A program made the translations under genes and the position numbers. A stretch of 64,000 nucleotides of DNA from Nocardia anocheti (lineage in GTDB: Bacteria > Actinomycetota > Actinomycetes > Mycobacteriales > Mycobacteriaceae): the NCBI RefSeq assembly GCF_029675105.1, contig NZ_JAQQFV010000005.1:532555-596554 (forward strand), in the 5' to 3' direction. This document shows, piece after piece, positions 7,874-16,509 of the stretch (its first letter is position 1; each line of letters opens with the position of its first letter). The notes under the pieces were generated by a model. That model saw only the letters and a list, made by a program, of their open reading frames with translations, ran no database searches and had not been told where the DNA came from.

Positions 7874-8866
7874 TCACCGCAGCGCCGGGATGACCTCGCG
7901 CTCGAACAGCTCGATACCGGAGGTGTCGTAGGCGGCCTCGGGGAAGTTGACGATGGTGTACGCCAGGCCGAGATCCCGGACGGCGGAGAGGCGTTCGACG
8001 ATCTGTTCCGGGGTGCCGGTGGCCGCGCTGGTGGCGAACTGTTCGCGCACCCTGGTCTCGGCGGCCTCCGCGCCGAGGAACGGGGTGAGGCGGTCGACGA
8101 CGGCGGCGAGGCGGTCGGCGACCTCGGCCTCGGTCGAGCCGACGACGGCGTTGAAGTTGGAGCTGCGGGTGATGGCGGCGAAATCGGTGCCGACCTCGGC
8201 GCAGTGCTCGGCCAGGATCGCCGACTTGCGGGCGAATTCGGCCGGGTCGCCGCTGAAGTTGGTGTAGTCGGCGTACTTGGCCGCGATGCGCAGTGTCTTC
8301 TTCTCGCCGCCACCGGCGACCCAGATCGGAATCCCGTTCTCCTGCAACGGTCGTGGGTGCACGATGGCGTCGTCGACCTGGTAGTACCTGCCGTCGAGGG
8401 TGGCGCGGCCGGTCTGCCAGGCCTGGCGGAAGATCTGCACGCCCTCGTCGAGGCGGCCGAGGCGTTCACCGGCGGAGGGGAAGCCGTAACCGTAAGCGCG
8501 CCATTCGTGTTCGTACCAGCCGCCGCCGATGCCCATTTCGACGCGGCCGCCGGAGATGAGGTCGACGGTGGCGGCGACCTTGGCCAGGTAGGCGGGGTTG
8601 CGGTAGCTCATGGCCGTACACATCTGGCCCAGCCGCACGCGCGAGGTGGTGGCCGCGAACGCCGACATCAACGTCCACGCCTCGTGGGTCGCCTCGTCGG
8701 TGGGGACCGGGGTGGTGTGGAAGTGGTCGTAGACCCAGATCGACTCCCAGTCGGGGACGCTGTCGAAGCGCTGGGCCAGCTCGCGCATCACCGCCCACTG
8801 GTCCGCCGGTTCGATATCGACCAGGTCGAGTCGCCAGCCCTGGGGGACGAAGATGCCGAAGCGCAC
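7874..8866 (-). CDS. LLM-class F420-dependent oxidoreductase
   Basis: 330-residue luciferase-like monooxygenase fold enzyme starting at GTG 8866, with GAGGAG about 7 bases upstream. It shows the N-terminal strand RFGIFVPQGW, the bulge strand region IWVYDHFHTTPVP, GGRVEMGIGGGWYEHEW, and PIWVAGGGEKKTLRIAAKYA, all typical of the actinobacterial F420-dependent LLM subfamily. Such enzymes transfer hydride between reduced deazaflavin F420 and small organic substrates in the cytoplasm. Substrate cannot be told. It stands alone, divergent from the HAD-like gene. Confidence 0.8.
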   Translation of the reverse strand: MRFGIFVPQGWRLDLVDIEPADQWAVMRELAQRFDSVPDWESIWVYDHFHTTPVPTDEATHEAWTLMSAFAATTSRVRLGQMCTAMSYRNPAYLAKVAATVDLISGGRVEMGIGGGWYEHEWRAYGYGFPSAGERLGRLDEGVQIFRQAWQTGRATLDGRYYQVDDAIVHPRPLQENGIPIWVAGGGEKKTLRIAAKYADYTNFSGDPAEFARKSAILAEHCAEVGTDFAAITRSSNFNAVVGSTEAEVADRLAAVVDRLTPFLGAEAAETRVREQFATSAATGTPEQIVERLSAVRDLGLAYTIVNFPEAAYDTSGIELFEREVIPALR

Positions 8867-9032
8867 AGGTTTCTCCTCGGTGTGAGTGACGGGAACCGCT
8901 GCCCCCACTGTCCCCACTGTCGCGCCGCCGGGCAACGGTTGCGCGCGCGCCGCGCCGAATCCCGGACCGGCGGATATGGGCGGAAAACCACTTGGCGCCA
9001 GGCGCGGGGGAATGCGATCCTGGAACCCGAAT

Positions 9033-9542
9033 ATGAATGATCCGACACCACCATGCCTCGGCGTGGATTTCGGCCGGGTGATCCAGGGCGCCGCCCTCAC
9101 TCCCGGCACCGCAGACACACCCTTCCTCTCCGGTGGCCTCGCCGAAGCGATGCGCACCCCACCCACCACCGACGCCTTCGATGTCCTGGCCGCGTTGGTG
9201 CCCCGTTTCGAGGGCCGGGTCTGGGTGATCTCGAAATGCGGTCCCCGCATCGAGCAGCGCACCCGGCAATGGCTCGACCACCACGATTTCGCCGCGCGCA
9301 CCGGCATTGCCCGTGCGCATCTACGGTTCTGCCGCACGCGCGCCGGGAAGCTGCCGCACTGTGGCGAGCTGGGCATCACACACATGATCGACGACCGGCT
9401 CGACGTCCATCGCCACCTGCGTGGACACGTCCCACACCTGTACCTGTTCGGCGCGCAGGCCGCCCCGGCCCCCGACTGGGTGACCCACGTGCCGGACTGG
9501 CGGGCGGTGGAACGCGCCCTCGGCGCCGACCTCCCGGGGTGA
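9033..9542 (+). CDS. HAD-like protein of unknown substrate
   Basis: 169 residues from ATG 9033; an in-frame ATG at 9012 is possible, and neither has a clear ribosome site. Motif I is LGVDFGRVI: a nucleophile-like Asp, but the usual second Asp (DxD) is Gly. Motif II is VWVISKCG. A Lys (RAGKLPHCGELG) and an acidic motif IV (ITHMIDDRLDV) follow. So the HAD fold and most catalytic positions are visible, but the general acid is missing, which would weaken phosphatase turnover. A short inverted repeat (CCACTG-TGGC-CAGTGG, 9549-9564) just after the stop may act in termination. Confidence 0.65.
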   Translation: MNDPTPPCLGVDFGRVIQGAALTPGTADTPFLSGGLAEAMRTPPTTDAFDVLAALVPRFEGRVWVISKCGPRIEQRTRQWLDHHDFAARTGIARAHLRFCRTRAGKLPHCGELGITHMIDDRLDVHRHLRGHVPHLYLFGAQAAPAPDWVTHVPDWRAVERALGADLPG

Positions 9543-9579
9543 GCGGGGCCACTGTGGCCAGTGGTACGGCAGTGCCAAG

Positions 9580-9608
9580 GTGAAACGTCGGCGGATCGCA
9601 TGTACCCT
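9580..9608 (+). promoter_or_regulatory. Candidate promoter of the mgtE leader
   Basis: GTGAAA (9580-9585) and TACCCT (9603-9608) are separated by 17 bases and lie about 60 bases before the leader peptide start. The match is moderate. It would give a leader of roughly 250 bases before mgtE. Confidence 0.3.
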
Positions 9609-9666
9609 ACGAAGTGAAGGATGTCCGGCCGCGGGTCGGCAGCGACGGCGAGGAGGTGGTGTTGTC

Positions 9667-9726
9667 ATGCGCAGCGAACCCCCCAGTCGAAGGCCGCGCG
9701 GCGTCGCCCCTTCGTCCTCGTACTGA
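9667..9726 (+). CDS. Short leader peptide upstream of mgtE
   Basis: A 19-codon frame, MRSEPPSRRPRGVAPSSSY, begins at ATG 9667 and ends at TGA 9724-9726. AGGAGGTG (9651-9658), a full complement of the 16S anti-Shine-Dalgarno, stands 8 bases before it, far better than most ribosome sites in the window, so translation is likely. The peptide has adjacent prolines and an RRPR stretch near the front. Proline-rich leader peptides are known to sense low Mg2+ by ribosome stalling or destabilisation upstream of Mg transporter genes (e.g. MgtL in enterobacteria). The remaining 143 bases to mgtE (9727-9869) hold several GC-rich inverted repeats (e.g. CCGGC...GCCGG near 9728). A regulatory role is inferred. 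Confidence 0.5.
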   Translation: MRSEPPSRRPRGVAPSSSY

Positions 9727-9869
9727 TTCCCGGCCCGTTCGAGCCGGTCGTGCGTGATGGCCGTGGTGGTGGACGCCCGCGGTGTGTGCCACCGTTCCCC
9801 GATCCACACTCGTAGCATTCCCGCGCCGTTGTCGCCGGAGTGCGCGCCCGCGCGCCAGAGGACTGTCCC

Positions 9870-11315
9870 ATGTCGCAGACCGATCTCGTCGAAGTACGTC
9901 ACGTAACCATCGATCCCGTTGTGCCCGAAGCTGTTTCGGACCAGCGCGGCACCGAGGACCACTCGGTGACCGAGGCGCTGGCGATCCTGTCCGAATCGGT
10001 GCGCGACATCGTCGAAACCCACCGGGTCGCCGGGGTGATGGACTGGCTGGACAACCAACCGCCGCACGTCATCGCCGACGCGCTGGCCCGCATGGACGCC
10101 GTGCAGGCCGGGGTGGTGTTCCGCCTGCTGGACAAGGATCGCGCGATCACCGTGTTCGAGGAACTCGAGCCGGTCGACCAGCAGCAGATCCTGCAGGGCT
10201 TGCGGGAGAAGAGCTTTCGCGACCTGGTCGAGGCGATGGACCCCGACGACCGCGCCCGCATGCTGCGCGAGGCACCGGCCAAGGTCGCCAAGAAGGTGCT
10301 GGCCGGACTGAGCCCGCGCGAGCGGCGGATGACCGCCGCGCTGCTGGGCTACCCCGAGGGCTCGGTCGGCCTCTACATGACGCCCGAGGTCGTCGCCCTG
10401 CCCGACAACCTGACCGTCGCCCAGGCCCTGACCTGGGTGCGCGCCAAGGGCGGCAACGCCGAGACGGTGTACACGCTGCCGGTGGTCGACAACGGCCGCA
10501 AGCTCACCGGCATCGTCGAACTGCGCGAGCTGGTGCTGCACGCGCCGGAGGCGAAGGTCAGCGACCTCGTCGTCACCGAACCGCCGTTCGTGCGCGCGAC
10601 CGACTCCGCGGAGAAGGCCGCGCGCCTGATGAGCTCCACCAACGACATCAACCTGGTCGTCGTCGACAGCGAGGACCGAGTGGTCGGGCTGCTCACCATC
10701 GACGACGCGGTGGAGGTGCTCGAGGCCGCCGACAGCGAGGACGTCGCCAAGCAGGCCGGTTCGGCGCCCTGGGAGGGCCACTACATGGCCGCCGGGGTGT
10801 TCCAGCTCGCGCGCTACCGGGCGCTGTGGCTGATGCTGCTGCTGTTCGCGGCCACGCTGACCGTCAGCGTCACCGACGTGTTCGCGGCGACCCTCGAGCA
10901 GGCGGCCAGCCTGGCGCTGTTCATCCCGCTGCTGATCGGCGCGGGTGGCAACGCGGGCGCGCAGGCCGCGACGGCGTGCGTGCGCGCGCTGGCCGTCGGC
11001 GAGGTGCGCGGCTCTGACCTGTTCAAGGTGATCTGGCGGGAATGCCGGGTCGGGCTGGTGCTGGGCGGGATGCTCGCGGCGGCCGGGCTATTGATCGGCA
11101 CGCTGTTCGTGGGGCCGAAGATCGCGGTGGTCGTGGCGATCACGCTGGTGATCATCTGCGGCTGGGCCGCGACCATCGGCGGCACGATGCCCCTGCTGGC
11201 CAAGCGGGTCCGGATCGACCCCGCGGTGGTGTCGGCGCCGATGGTGACCACCCTGGTCGACGCGACCGGGCTGATCATCTACTTCACCACCGCCAAGCTG
11301 GTCCTGGGGATCTGA
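9870..11315 (+). CDS. mgtE: Magnesium transporter MgtE
   Basis: 481 residues from ATG 9870 (AGAGGA 7 bases upstream). The domain order is classical: MgtE N-terminal alpha-solenoid (about 35-160; VIADALARMDAVQAG, EAMDPDDRARMLREA), tandem CBS domains (about 165-285; VYTLPVVDNGRKLTGIV, NDINLVVVDSEDRVVGLL), a plug helix, then five membrane helices (from about 315), including the pore signature PLLIGAGGNAGAQA. MgtE is a Mg2+-gated Mg2+ channel; the cytoplasmic domains close it when Mg2+ is high. Its 327-base upstream region holds a candidate promoter and leader peptide. It converges with the lipoprotein gene, separated by only 2 bases. Confidence 0.95.
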   Translation: MSQTDLVEVRHVTIDPVVPEAVSDQRGTEDHSVTEALAILSESVRDIVETHRVAGVMDWLDNQPPHVIADALARMDAVQAGVVFRLLDKDRAITVFEELEPVDQQQILQGLREKSFRDLVEAMDPDDRARMLREAPAKVAKKVLAGLSPRERRMTAALLGYPEGSVGLYMTPEVVALPDNLTVAQALTWVRAKGGNAETVYTLPVVDNGRKLTGIVELRELVLHAPEAKVSDLVVTEPPFVRATDSAEKAARLMSSTNDINLVVVDSEDRVVGLLTIDDAVEVLEAADSEDVAKQAGSAPWEGHYMAAGVFQLARYRALWLMLLLFAATLTVSVTDVFAATLEQAASLALFIPLLIGAGGNAGAQAATACVRALAVGEVRGSDLFKVIWRECRVGLVLGGMLAAAGLLIGTLFVGPKIAVVVAITLVIICGWAATIGGTMPLLAKRVRIDPAVVSAPMVTTLVDATGLIIYFTTAKLVLGI

Positions 11316-11317
11316 GC

Positions 11318-12298
11318 TCAGCGCTGCGGGAACAGCGTCAGCGCCTGGGCCATCACGTCCCTGGCGACGTCGTCGGTCTTGGCGACCACCTCGACGACCG
11401 GGAGGCGCCTGCCGAACGCGGTCGACTCGGCGGGCAGTTCGGGGCCGACGGCGGCGGTGTAGATCGGGATGGAACTGTCGTAGACCGAGACCGAGCGGTG
11501 CACGGTGCGGCCGTCGATGTTCTCCTCGGTGCTGTTGGCGGCCAGGTATTCGGGCACGCGGTATTCGTAGCTGACGGTGATCTTCTCGCCGCGATAACCG
11601 AACAGGCACTGGGTCAACCGCTGTTCGTCGTCGGGCACGGTGTCGGCGAGCTTGCCGCGCACCGTGCACGGGTCGGCGCCGAGCAGCACCGTCGGCACCG
11701 TGTCGGGGGAGGTGCCCTGCGGGGGCGACTCGCGCCAGCGATCGATCATGCCGGGCATCAGTTGATCGGCCACGGTGCACGGGTTGGTGCCGGGCGGGGT
11801 GGACAGGCCGAGATAGAACGACGCGCCCGCCGGGAAGTGTGCCGTCGCGCCACAGGCGCGGGGTTCCCCGGCGTCGCGGTCGGGGACCACGCGGACCTGC
11901 ACGTCGCCGATCTGTGTGAGCACGCCCTTGGCGGCGGGGGGCAGGCCGGGCAGCAGGGTTGCGTGCCAGGTGAGGGTGGTGCCGTCGCCGGACTTGTCGC
12001 TGCCGATGATCGCCCGGCACGAATCCAGGCCGACGGTGACGCTCTTCACCTCGCCGAGATCGGCGAGCTCGTCGCGTGGCAGCACCGCGCACACATCGAC
12101 CTGGCGTGTCGCCTGGGCGACCTCGTCGCGCTGCGCCGGGTCCTGCGGCACGTGCGACCAGAACTCCGGGGGTTGGGCCGGGATGACGGGCGATGGTGGG
12201 GGCGGCAGGGTGCCGTAGTCGGGAGCCTTGCCCGCATCGTCACCACACGCGGCGCAGACGAGCAACGCGCTGGCGGCCACCACCATCCTGCGATACAT
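11318..12298 (-). CDS. DUF3558-like lipoprotein (copy 1 of 3)
   Basis: 326 residues from ATG 12298. Signal peptide with a lipobox-like end (LVCAAC), then a Pro-rich linker. Two similar halves follow, each with a VCAVLP/DPCTV cysteine motif (VDVCAVLPRDELADLG and GADPCTVRGKLADTV) and paired cysteines, as in actinobacterial DUF3558-type surface lipoproteins. The C-terminal part (YRVPEYLAANSTEEN; LPVVEVVAKTDDVARDV) matches that of the next two genes. Function unknown; exported and lipid-anchored. It is 127 bases from the next copy, so it may have its own promoter. Confidence 0.75.
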   Translation of the reverse strand: MYRRMVVAASALLVCAACGDDAGKAPDYGTLPPPPSPVIPAQPPEFWSHVPQDPAQRDEVAQATRQVDVCAVLPRDELADLGEVKSVTVGLDSCRAIIGSDKSGDGTTLTWHATLLPGLPPAAKGVLTQIGDVQVRVVPDRDAGEPRACGATAHFPAGASFYLGLSTPPGTNPCTVADQLMPGMIDRWRESPPQGTSPDTVPTVLLGADPCTVRGKLADTVPDDEQRLTQCLFGYRGEKITVSYEYRVPEYLAANSTEENIDGRTVHRSVSVYDSSIPIYTAAVGPELPAESTAFGRRLPVVEVVAKTDDVARDVMAQALTLFPQR

Positions 12299-12425
12299 CG
12301 GCACCCCTGTCCTCGACAGACTCCGGCCCGGACTCGCGCCCGACCACCGAGTCTGCCCGGACCGGCAACTCCCACGCAAACGATCAGGGTCGGTCGTTCC
12401 CAGAACGTTGTCAGCGCGGATCGGC

Positions 12426-13433
12426 TCAGTTCAGGGTCGCCAGAGTCTCGCGCATGACCTGTTCGGCGATCGCCGGATCGGCCGTGACGGTGACGATCGG
12501 GACGCGGGGGCCGAGCAGGGCGTCGGTGGTTCCCGGGGCGAGCGCGGGGCCGACCGGGGCGGTCAGCGTGACGATCGACGGCACGCTCGACTCGACGCGG
12601 TAGACCTGCCGGGAACCCGCGGTGAAGGCCGGGATGTCGTCGAGTATTCCGCGCTCTTCGCGGTAGTCGAAGCCGACGACCGCCTCGCGGCCGTCGACGG
12701 TCAGCGCGCACTGGTCGACCCCCTGTTGGACCACCGGCACCTGGACGCCGATCAGCGGCGCGGCCGCGCACGGGTCCGCGCCGTCGACCACCGTGCGGTC
12801 GGAGTCGGGCGAACTACCCTGCGCGGGTTCGGCCCGCCAGTTCACCAGCGCGACGCGCAGCAGCGACTCGGCTGTCGCGCACGCGTCGCGCGGCGCGCGC
12901 ACGGTCAAGGTCAGGGAGGCGCCGGAGACGAACAGCGCGTGCGCGTCGCAGTTGCCGCGCAGCGCCGGATCGGTGCTGGGTTCCTCGGCGTAGAGCGTGC
13001 GCACGTCGCCGAGTGCCCGTTCGTTCACCGGGCGGTCGCCCAGTTCGTATTCGCCCGAGAACAGGGTTCCGGCGGCCCAGGTCGCGTCGATCCCACCCGG
13101 ATGCCCGTCGACGGCCATGTTCGCCCGACACTGTCGCGGGCTCACGTTCTCGACCACGCTCACCGCCCCGAGTTCGGCCAGCGATTCCCGTGGCAGCAGC
13201 GCGCACACGTCGATCGCCCGCACCTTGCGCAGTACCTCGATCTTCTGTTCGTCGGAATTCGGTGCGGCCGACCAGAATCCACCGCTGGGCATCGAGTCCA
13301 CCGGCTCGGGACTCTGACATGCCGCGACCAGCACCGCCGTCGCCGCGAGCAGCAGCATCCGCCCGGACGATCGGTGCCGGGTGTGGTGCCCACCGCGACT
13401 CGAGGCGGCCGTGGTCGTGATGAGCTGTCGCAC
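12426..13433 (-). CDS. DUF3558-like lipoprotein (copy 2 of 3)
   Basis: 335 residues from GTG 13433, chosen because AGGAG lies about 9 bases upstream; in-frame codons further up run into copy 3. A long charged N-region precedes the hydrophobic core and lipobox LVAAC (about residue 39). It carries the same tandem cysteine motifs as its neighbours (IDVCALLPRESLAELG; GADPCAAAPLIGV) and the same C-terminal PRVPIVTVTADPAIAEQV. It starts 14 bases after copy 3 stops, so the two are likely co-transcribed. Function unknown. Confidence 0.8.
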   Translation of the reverse strand: MRQLITTTAASSRGGHHTRHRSSGRMLLLAATAVLVAACQSPEPVDSMPSGGFWSAAPNSDEQKIEVLRKVRAIDVCALLPRESLAELGAVSVVENVSPRQCRANMAVDGHPGGIDATWAAGTLFSGEYELGDRPVNERALGDVRTLYAEEPSTDPALRGNCDAHALFVSGASLTLTVRAPRDACATAESLLRVALVNWRAEPAQGSSPDSDRTVVDGADPCAAAPLIGVQVPVVQQGVDQCALTVDGREAVVGFDYREERGILDDIPAFTAGSRQVYRVESSVPSIVTLTAPVGPALAPGTTDALLGPRVPIVTVTADPAIAEQVMRETLATLN

Positions 13434-13447
13434 AGTGGTTCTCCTGG

Positions 13448-14404
13448 TCAGGCGGCGGGGAAGAGTTCGGCGGTGGCGGTCAGGACTTCGCGCAGGACGG
13501 CCGGGTCGCGACCGGTGAGCTTGACGACCGGAACGCGCGGACCCAGCGAGGACGGCGGTCCGCTCGAGGGCAGCGGTTCGCCGAGAATCGCTCCATACCA
13601 GAAGTTCTCGGTGATGCTGCGCAGGTCGTAGCCAGGGTGTCCGTTGACTTCCAGGAGTGGTTCGCCCTGGGTCAGAATGCCCTGCTGCTCGTAGGAGTAC
13701 TGCAAGTCGATCGTGGTGCCCCGGTACTCGAAGACGCACCCGAACAGGAACTGTTTGTCCACGGGTGTGCTGATACCCAGCCGCGATGCCACCGCGCAGG
13801 GGTCCGCGCCGGTCAGCGGGGTGACGGGGTTGTCCGGGGAGGTGCCCGCGGCGGGCTGGGCGCGCAGCCGGTCGAGCGCGCCGGGCAGTATCCGGTCGAC
13901 CAGGGCGCAGGGTTTGTCCGCGACGGGTGTGGAGACCTGTAGGTTGAGGCCGACGGTGGCGGGGAACAACGCCAGCCCCGTGCACGCGTGGGTGAGGACG
14001 TCCGGGTCCGGCGCGGTGTCACGCTGGGCCACGACCGAGGCGTCGCCGAGGCGGCTCGCGACACTGTCGGGCAGCGGTTCCAGCGGCTCGGCGGAGAGGA
14101 AGATCGACCAGTTCAGGCTCGTCTTCTTCTCGAAGTCGGTCGAATTCAGTTCCGCGACACAGGTATCGGTGGAACGCGCGGCCACCGACAGGACGGTGCC
14201 GTGTTCCTCGAGCGCCGCCCGGGGGATCAGCGCGCACGGATCGATGGCGCGGGCGGCGGCCAGGATCGCCAGCCGCTGCTCGTCGGTGGTCGGCGCGGTG
14301 TCCCACGCGATCGGCGTGACGGCCGCGGGCTCCGGATCGTCGCAGCCCGTCGCACCCGTCAGCAGGACCGTCGCGGCGACCGCACCGGCCAGTCGGCGAA
14401 GCAT
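13448..14404 (-). CDS. DUF3558-like lipoprotein (copy 3 of 3, first transcribed)
   Basis: 318 residues from ATG 14404 with GAGGGGGA just upstream. Signal peptide ends in the lipobox TGATGC (Cys about 21). Two cysteine-containing repeats, IDPCALIPRAALEEHG and GADPCAVASRLGIST, and the closing PRVPVVKLTGRDPAVLREV align with copies 1 and 2. Divergent from nrdF; the shared upstream region (14405-14765) holds the NrdR boxes, which are close to nrdF and 240 or more bases from this gene. Function unknown. Confidence 0.8.
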   Translation of the reverse strand: MLRRLAGAVAATVLLTGATGCDDPEPAAVTPIAWDTAPTTDEQRLAILAAARAIDPCALIPRAALEEHGTVLSVAARSTDTCVAELNSTDFEKKTSLNWSIFLSAEPLEPLPDSVASRLGDASVVAQRDTAPDPDVLTHACTGLALFPATVGLNLQVSTPVADKPCALVDRILPGALDRLRAQPAAGTSPDNPVTPLTGADPCAVASRLGISTPVDKQFLFGCVFEYRGTTIDLQYSYEQQGILTQGEPLLEVNGHPGYDLRSITENFWYGAILGEPLPSSGPPSSLGPRVPVVKLTGRDPAVLREVLTATAELFPAA

Positions 14405-14648
14405 GGTGTTCCCCCTCGGGGCTCGTTCGCCCAGCGGAACGGGCGCACGAGGCGCAGTTTGCCGGGTGCTGCCGGGGAATGCAAAGCGTCGCCGGGGGTG
14501 ACCGTGTTCACGACGCGGGGTGCTCCGGCGAGCGGGCCGGGCGAATCACCGTGATGCGGTGGTTGCGTCGCGGCGCGCGTACCGCACAATAGGGGCCGCG
14601 TGTGCGGTGCGTGGGTCCTGTCGATGACGGGGGATTTCGCGGGCCGCA

Positions 14649-14696
14649 ACACAAGCTGTTGTGTTGCGTGAGGTCCCCACCCACTACGAGTAGTGT
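14649..14696 (+). promoter_or_regulatory. Tandem NrdR boxes upstream of nrdF
   Basis: Box 1 is ACACAAGCTGTTGTGT (14649-14664), inside a longer 24-base inverted repeat (14645-14668). Box 2 is CCACTACGAGTAGTGT (14681-14696). Both fit the NrdR consensus acaCwAtATaTwGtgt, and the 16-base gap puts the centres 32 bases (three helical turns) apart, as known for NrdR sites. NrdR represses ribonucleotide reductase genes when dATP is high. The rest of the 361-base gap 14405-14765 shows nothing else recognisable. Confidence 0.8.
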
Positions 14697-14705
14697 TCAG
14701 GGTGA

Positions 14706-15728
<1,023 letters not shown>

Positions 15729-15743
15729 CGGTCCGACCCCACG

Positions 15744-15779
15744 AACGCCGTCACACCCGTCCCGGTGTGGCGGCGTTTT
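15744..15779 (+). terminator. Rho-independent terminator after nrdF
   Basis: Stem ACGCCGTCACACC (15745-15757) pairs with GGTGTGGCGGCGT (15764-15776) with one mismatch over 13 positions. The loop is CGTCCC and a T run begins at 15776. It lies 16 bases after the nrdF stop. Confidence 0.8.
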
Positions 15780-15855
15780 GTGTCTGTGCCTGGCTCGCTC
15801 GGCGGTTTACTGTGAGATAGCGGTTTCCGTGCGGTGTGGCTGATGGGAGTGGACC

Positions 15856-16482
15856 ATGAACGGCCTTGTCGTAGCGCTGGTCGGTGCGTTGCTGTGCTTC
15901 TACGGGATCCGTTCGGTGCACCTCGGGGTGATCGCCGTCGGCTTCGGCCTGGGCTGGATGATCGCCGACCTGTTCAACGCCTCGTTCGCCTGGCTGTTGC
16001 TGATCGGATTGATCGGCGCGGTGTCGTCGTGGGTGGTGACCTCGCTGGTCTTCCGCTTCGCCTCGTATTTCATCGGTGGGCTCACCGGCGCGATGGTCGG
16101 CGCGAAGCTGGCCACCGTGCTGCAACCCGGCGAGAGCCGCAATGTCGCGATGAGTCTGATCGTCATCCTGGCCATCGGCGTCGCGGGCGCGTTCCTGGCC
16201 GAGAAGTTCCGCGCGCGGGCCCTGCTGTGGCTCACCTCGATCGGCGGCGCGAGCATGATGCTCAGCGGGATCGGCCGGATGAGCGATTCGCTGGAATTCC
16301 TGCGCCACCCCGAGAACGGCTGGCAGCAGATCGGCTCCACCCTGGCCTGGATCGCGCTGTCGGCGGCGGGCTGGATCACCCAGCGGCACCTGTTCGCCGA
16401 GAAGCTGGGCATCCAGCATCTGGTCGGTGACGAGCAGCGCGAGGACCCCTCGGCCCGCAACGGCGGCTGGCCCAACGGCTGA
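15856..16482 (+). CDS. Multi-pass membrane protein (DUF4203-like)
   Basis: 208 residues with about six hydrophobic segments (e.g. VVALVGALLCFYGIRSVHLG; SLIVILAIGVAGAFLAEKF; GSTLAWIALSAAGWITQRH), several Gly-rich (FIGGLTGAMVGAKLA), and a polar C-terminal tail. The pattern resembles DUF4203/TM7-like membrane proteins of unknown function. ATG 15856 has GGGAGTGGA upstream. It stands alone between two terminators. Confidence 0.7.
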   Translation: MNGLVVALVGALLCFYGIRSVHLGVIAVGFGLGWMIADLFNASFAWLLLIGLIGAVSSWVVTSLVFRFASYFIGGLTGAMVGAKLATVLQPGESRNVAMSLIVILAIGVAGAFLAEKFRARALLWLTSIGGASMMLSGIGRMSDSLEFLRHPENGWQQIGSTLAWIALSAAGWITQRHLFAEKLGIQHLVGDEQREDPSARNGGWPNG

Positions 16483-16483
16483 C

Positions 16484-16503
16484 GGCGGCGACCCCTCGCC
16501 GCC
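16484..16503. terminator. Hairpin between convergent genes
   Basis: GGCGGCGA (16484-16491), loop CCCC, TCGCCGCC (16496-16503). A perfect 8-bp stem between the two stops, with no T run. It could serve both directions. Confidence 0.45.
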
Positions 16504-16509
16504 GCCGTC

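Noticed and set aside
9543..9869. M-box or other Mg-sensing riboswitch before mgtE
   Set aside because: Hairpins are present, but I could not match any known riboswitch core. The leader peptide explains the region better.
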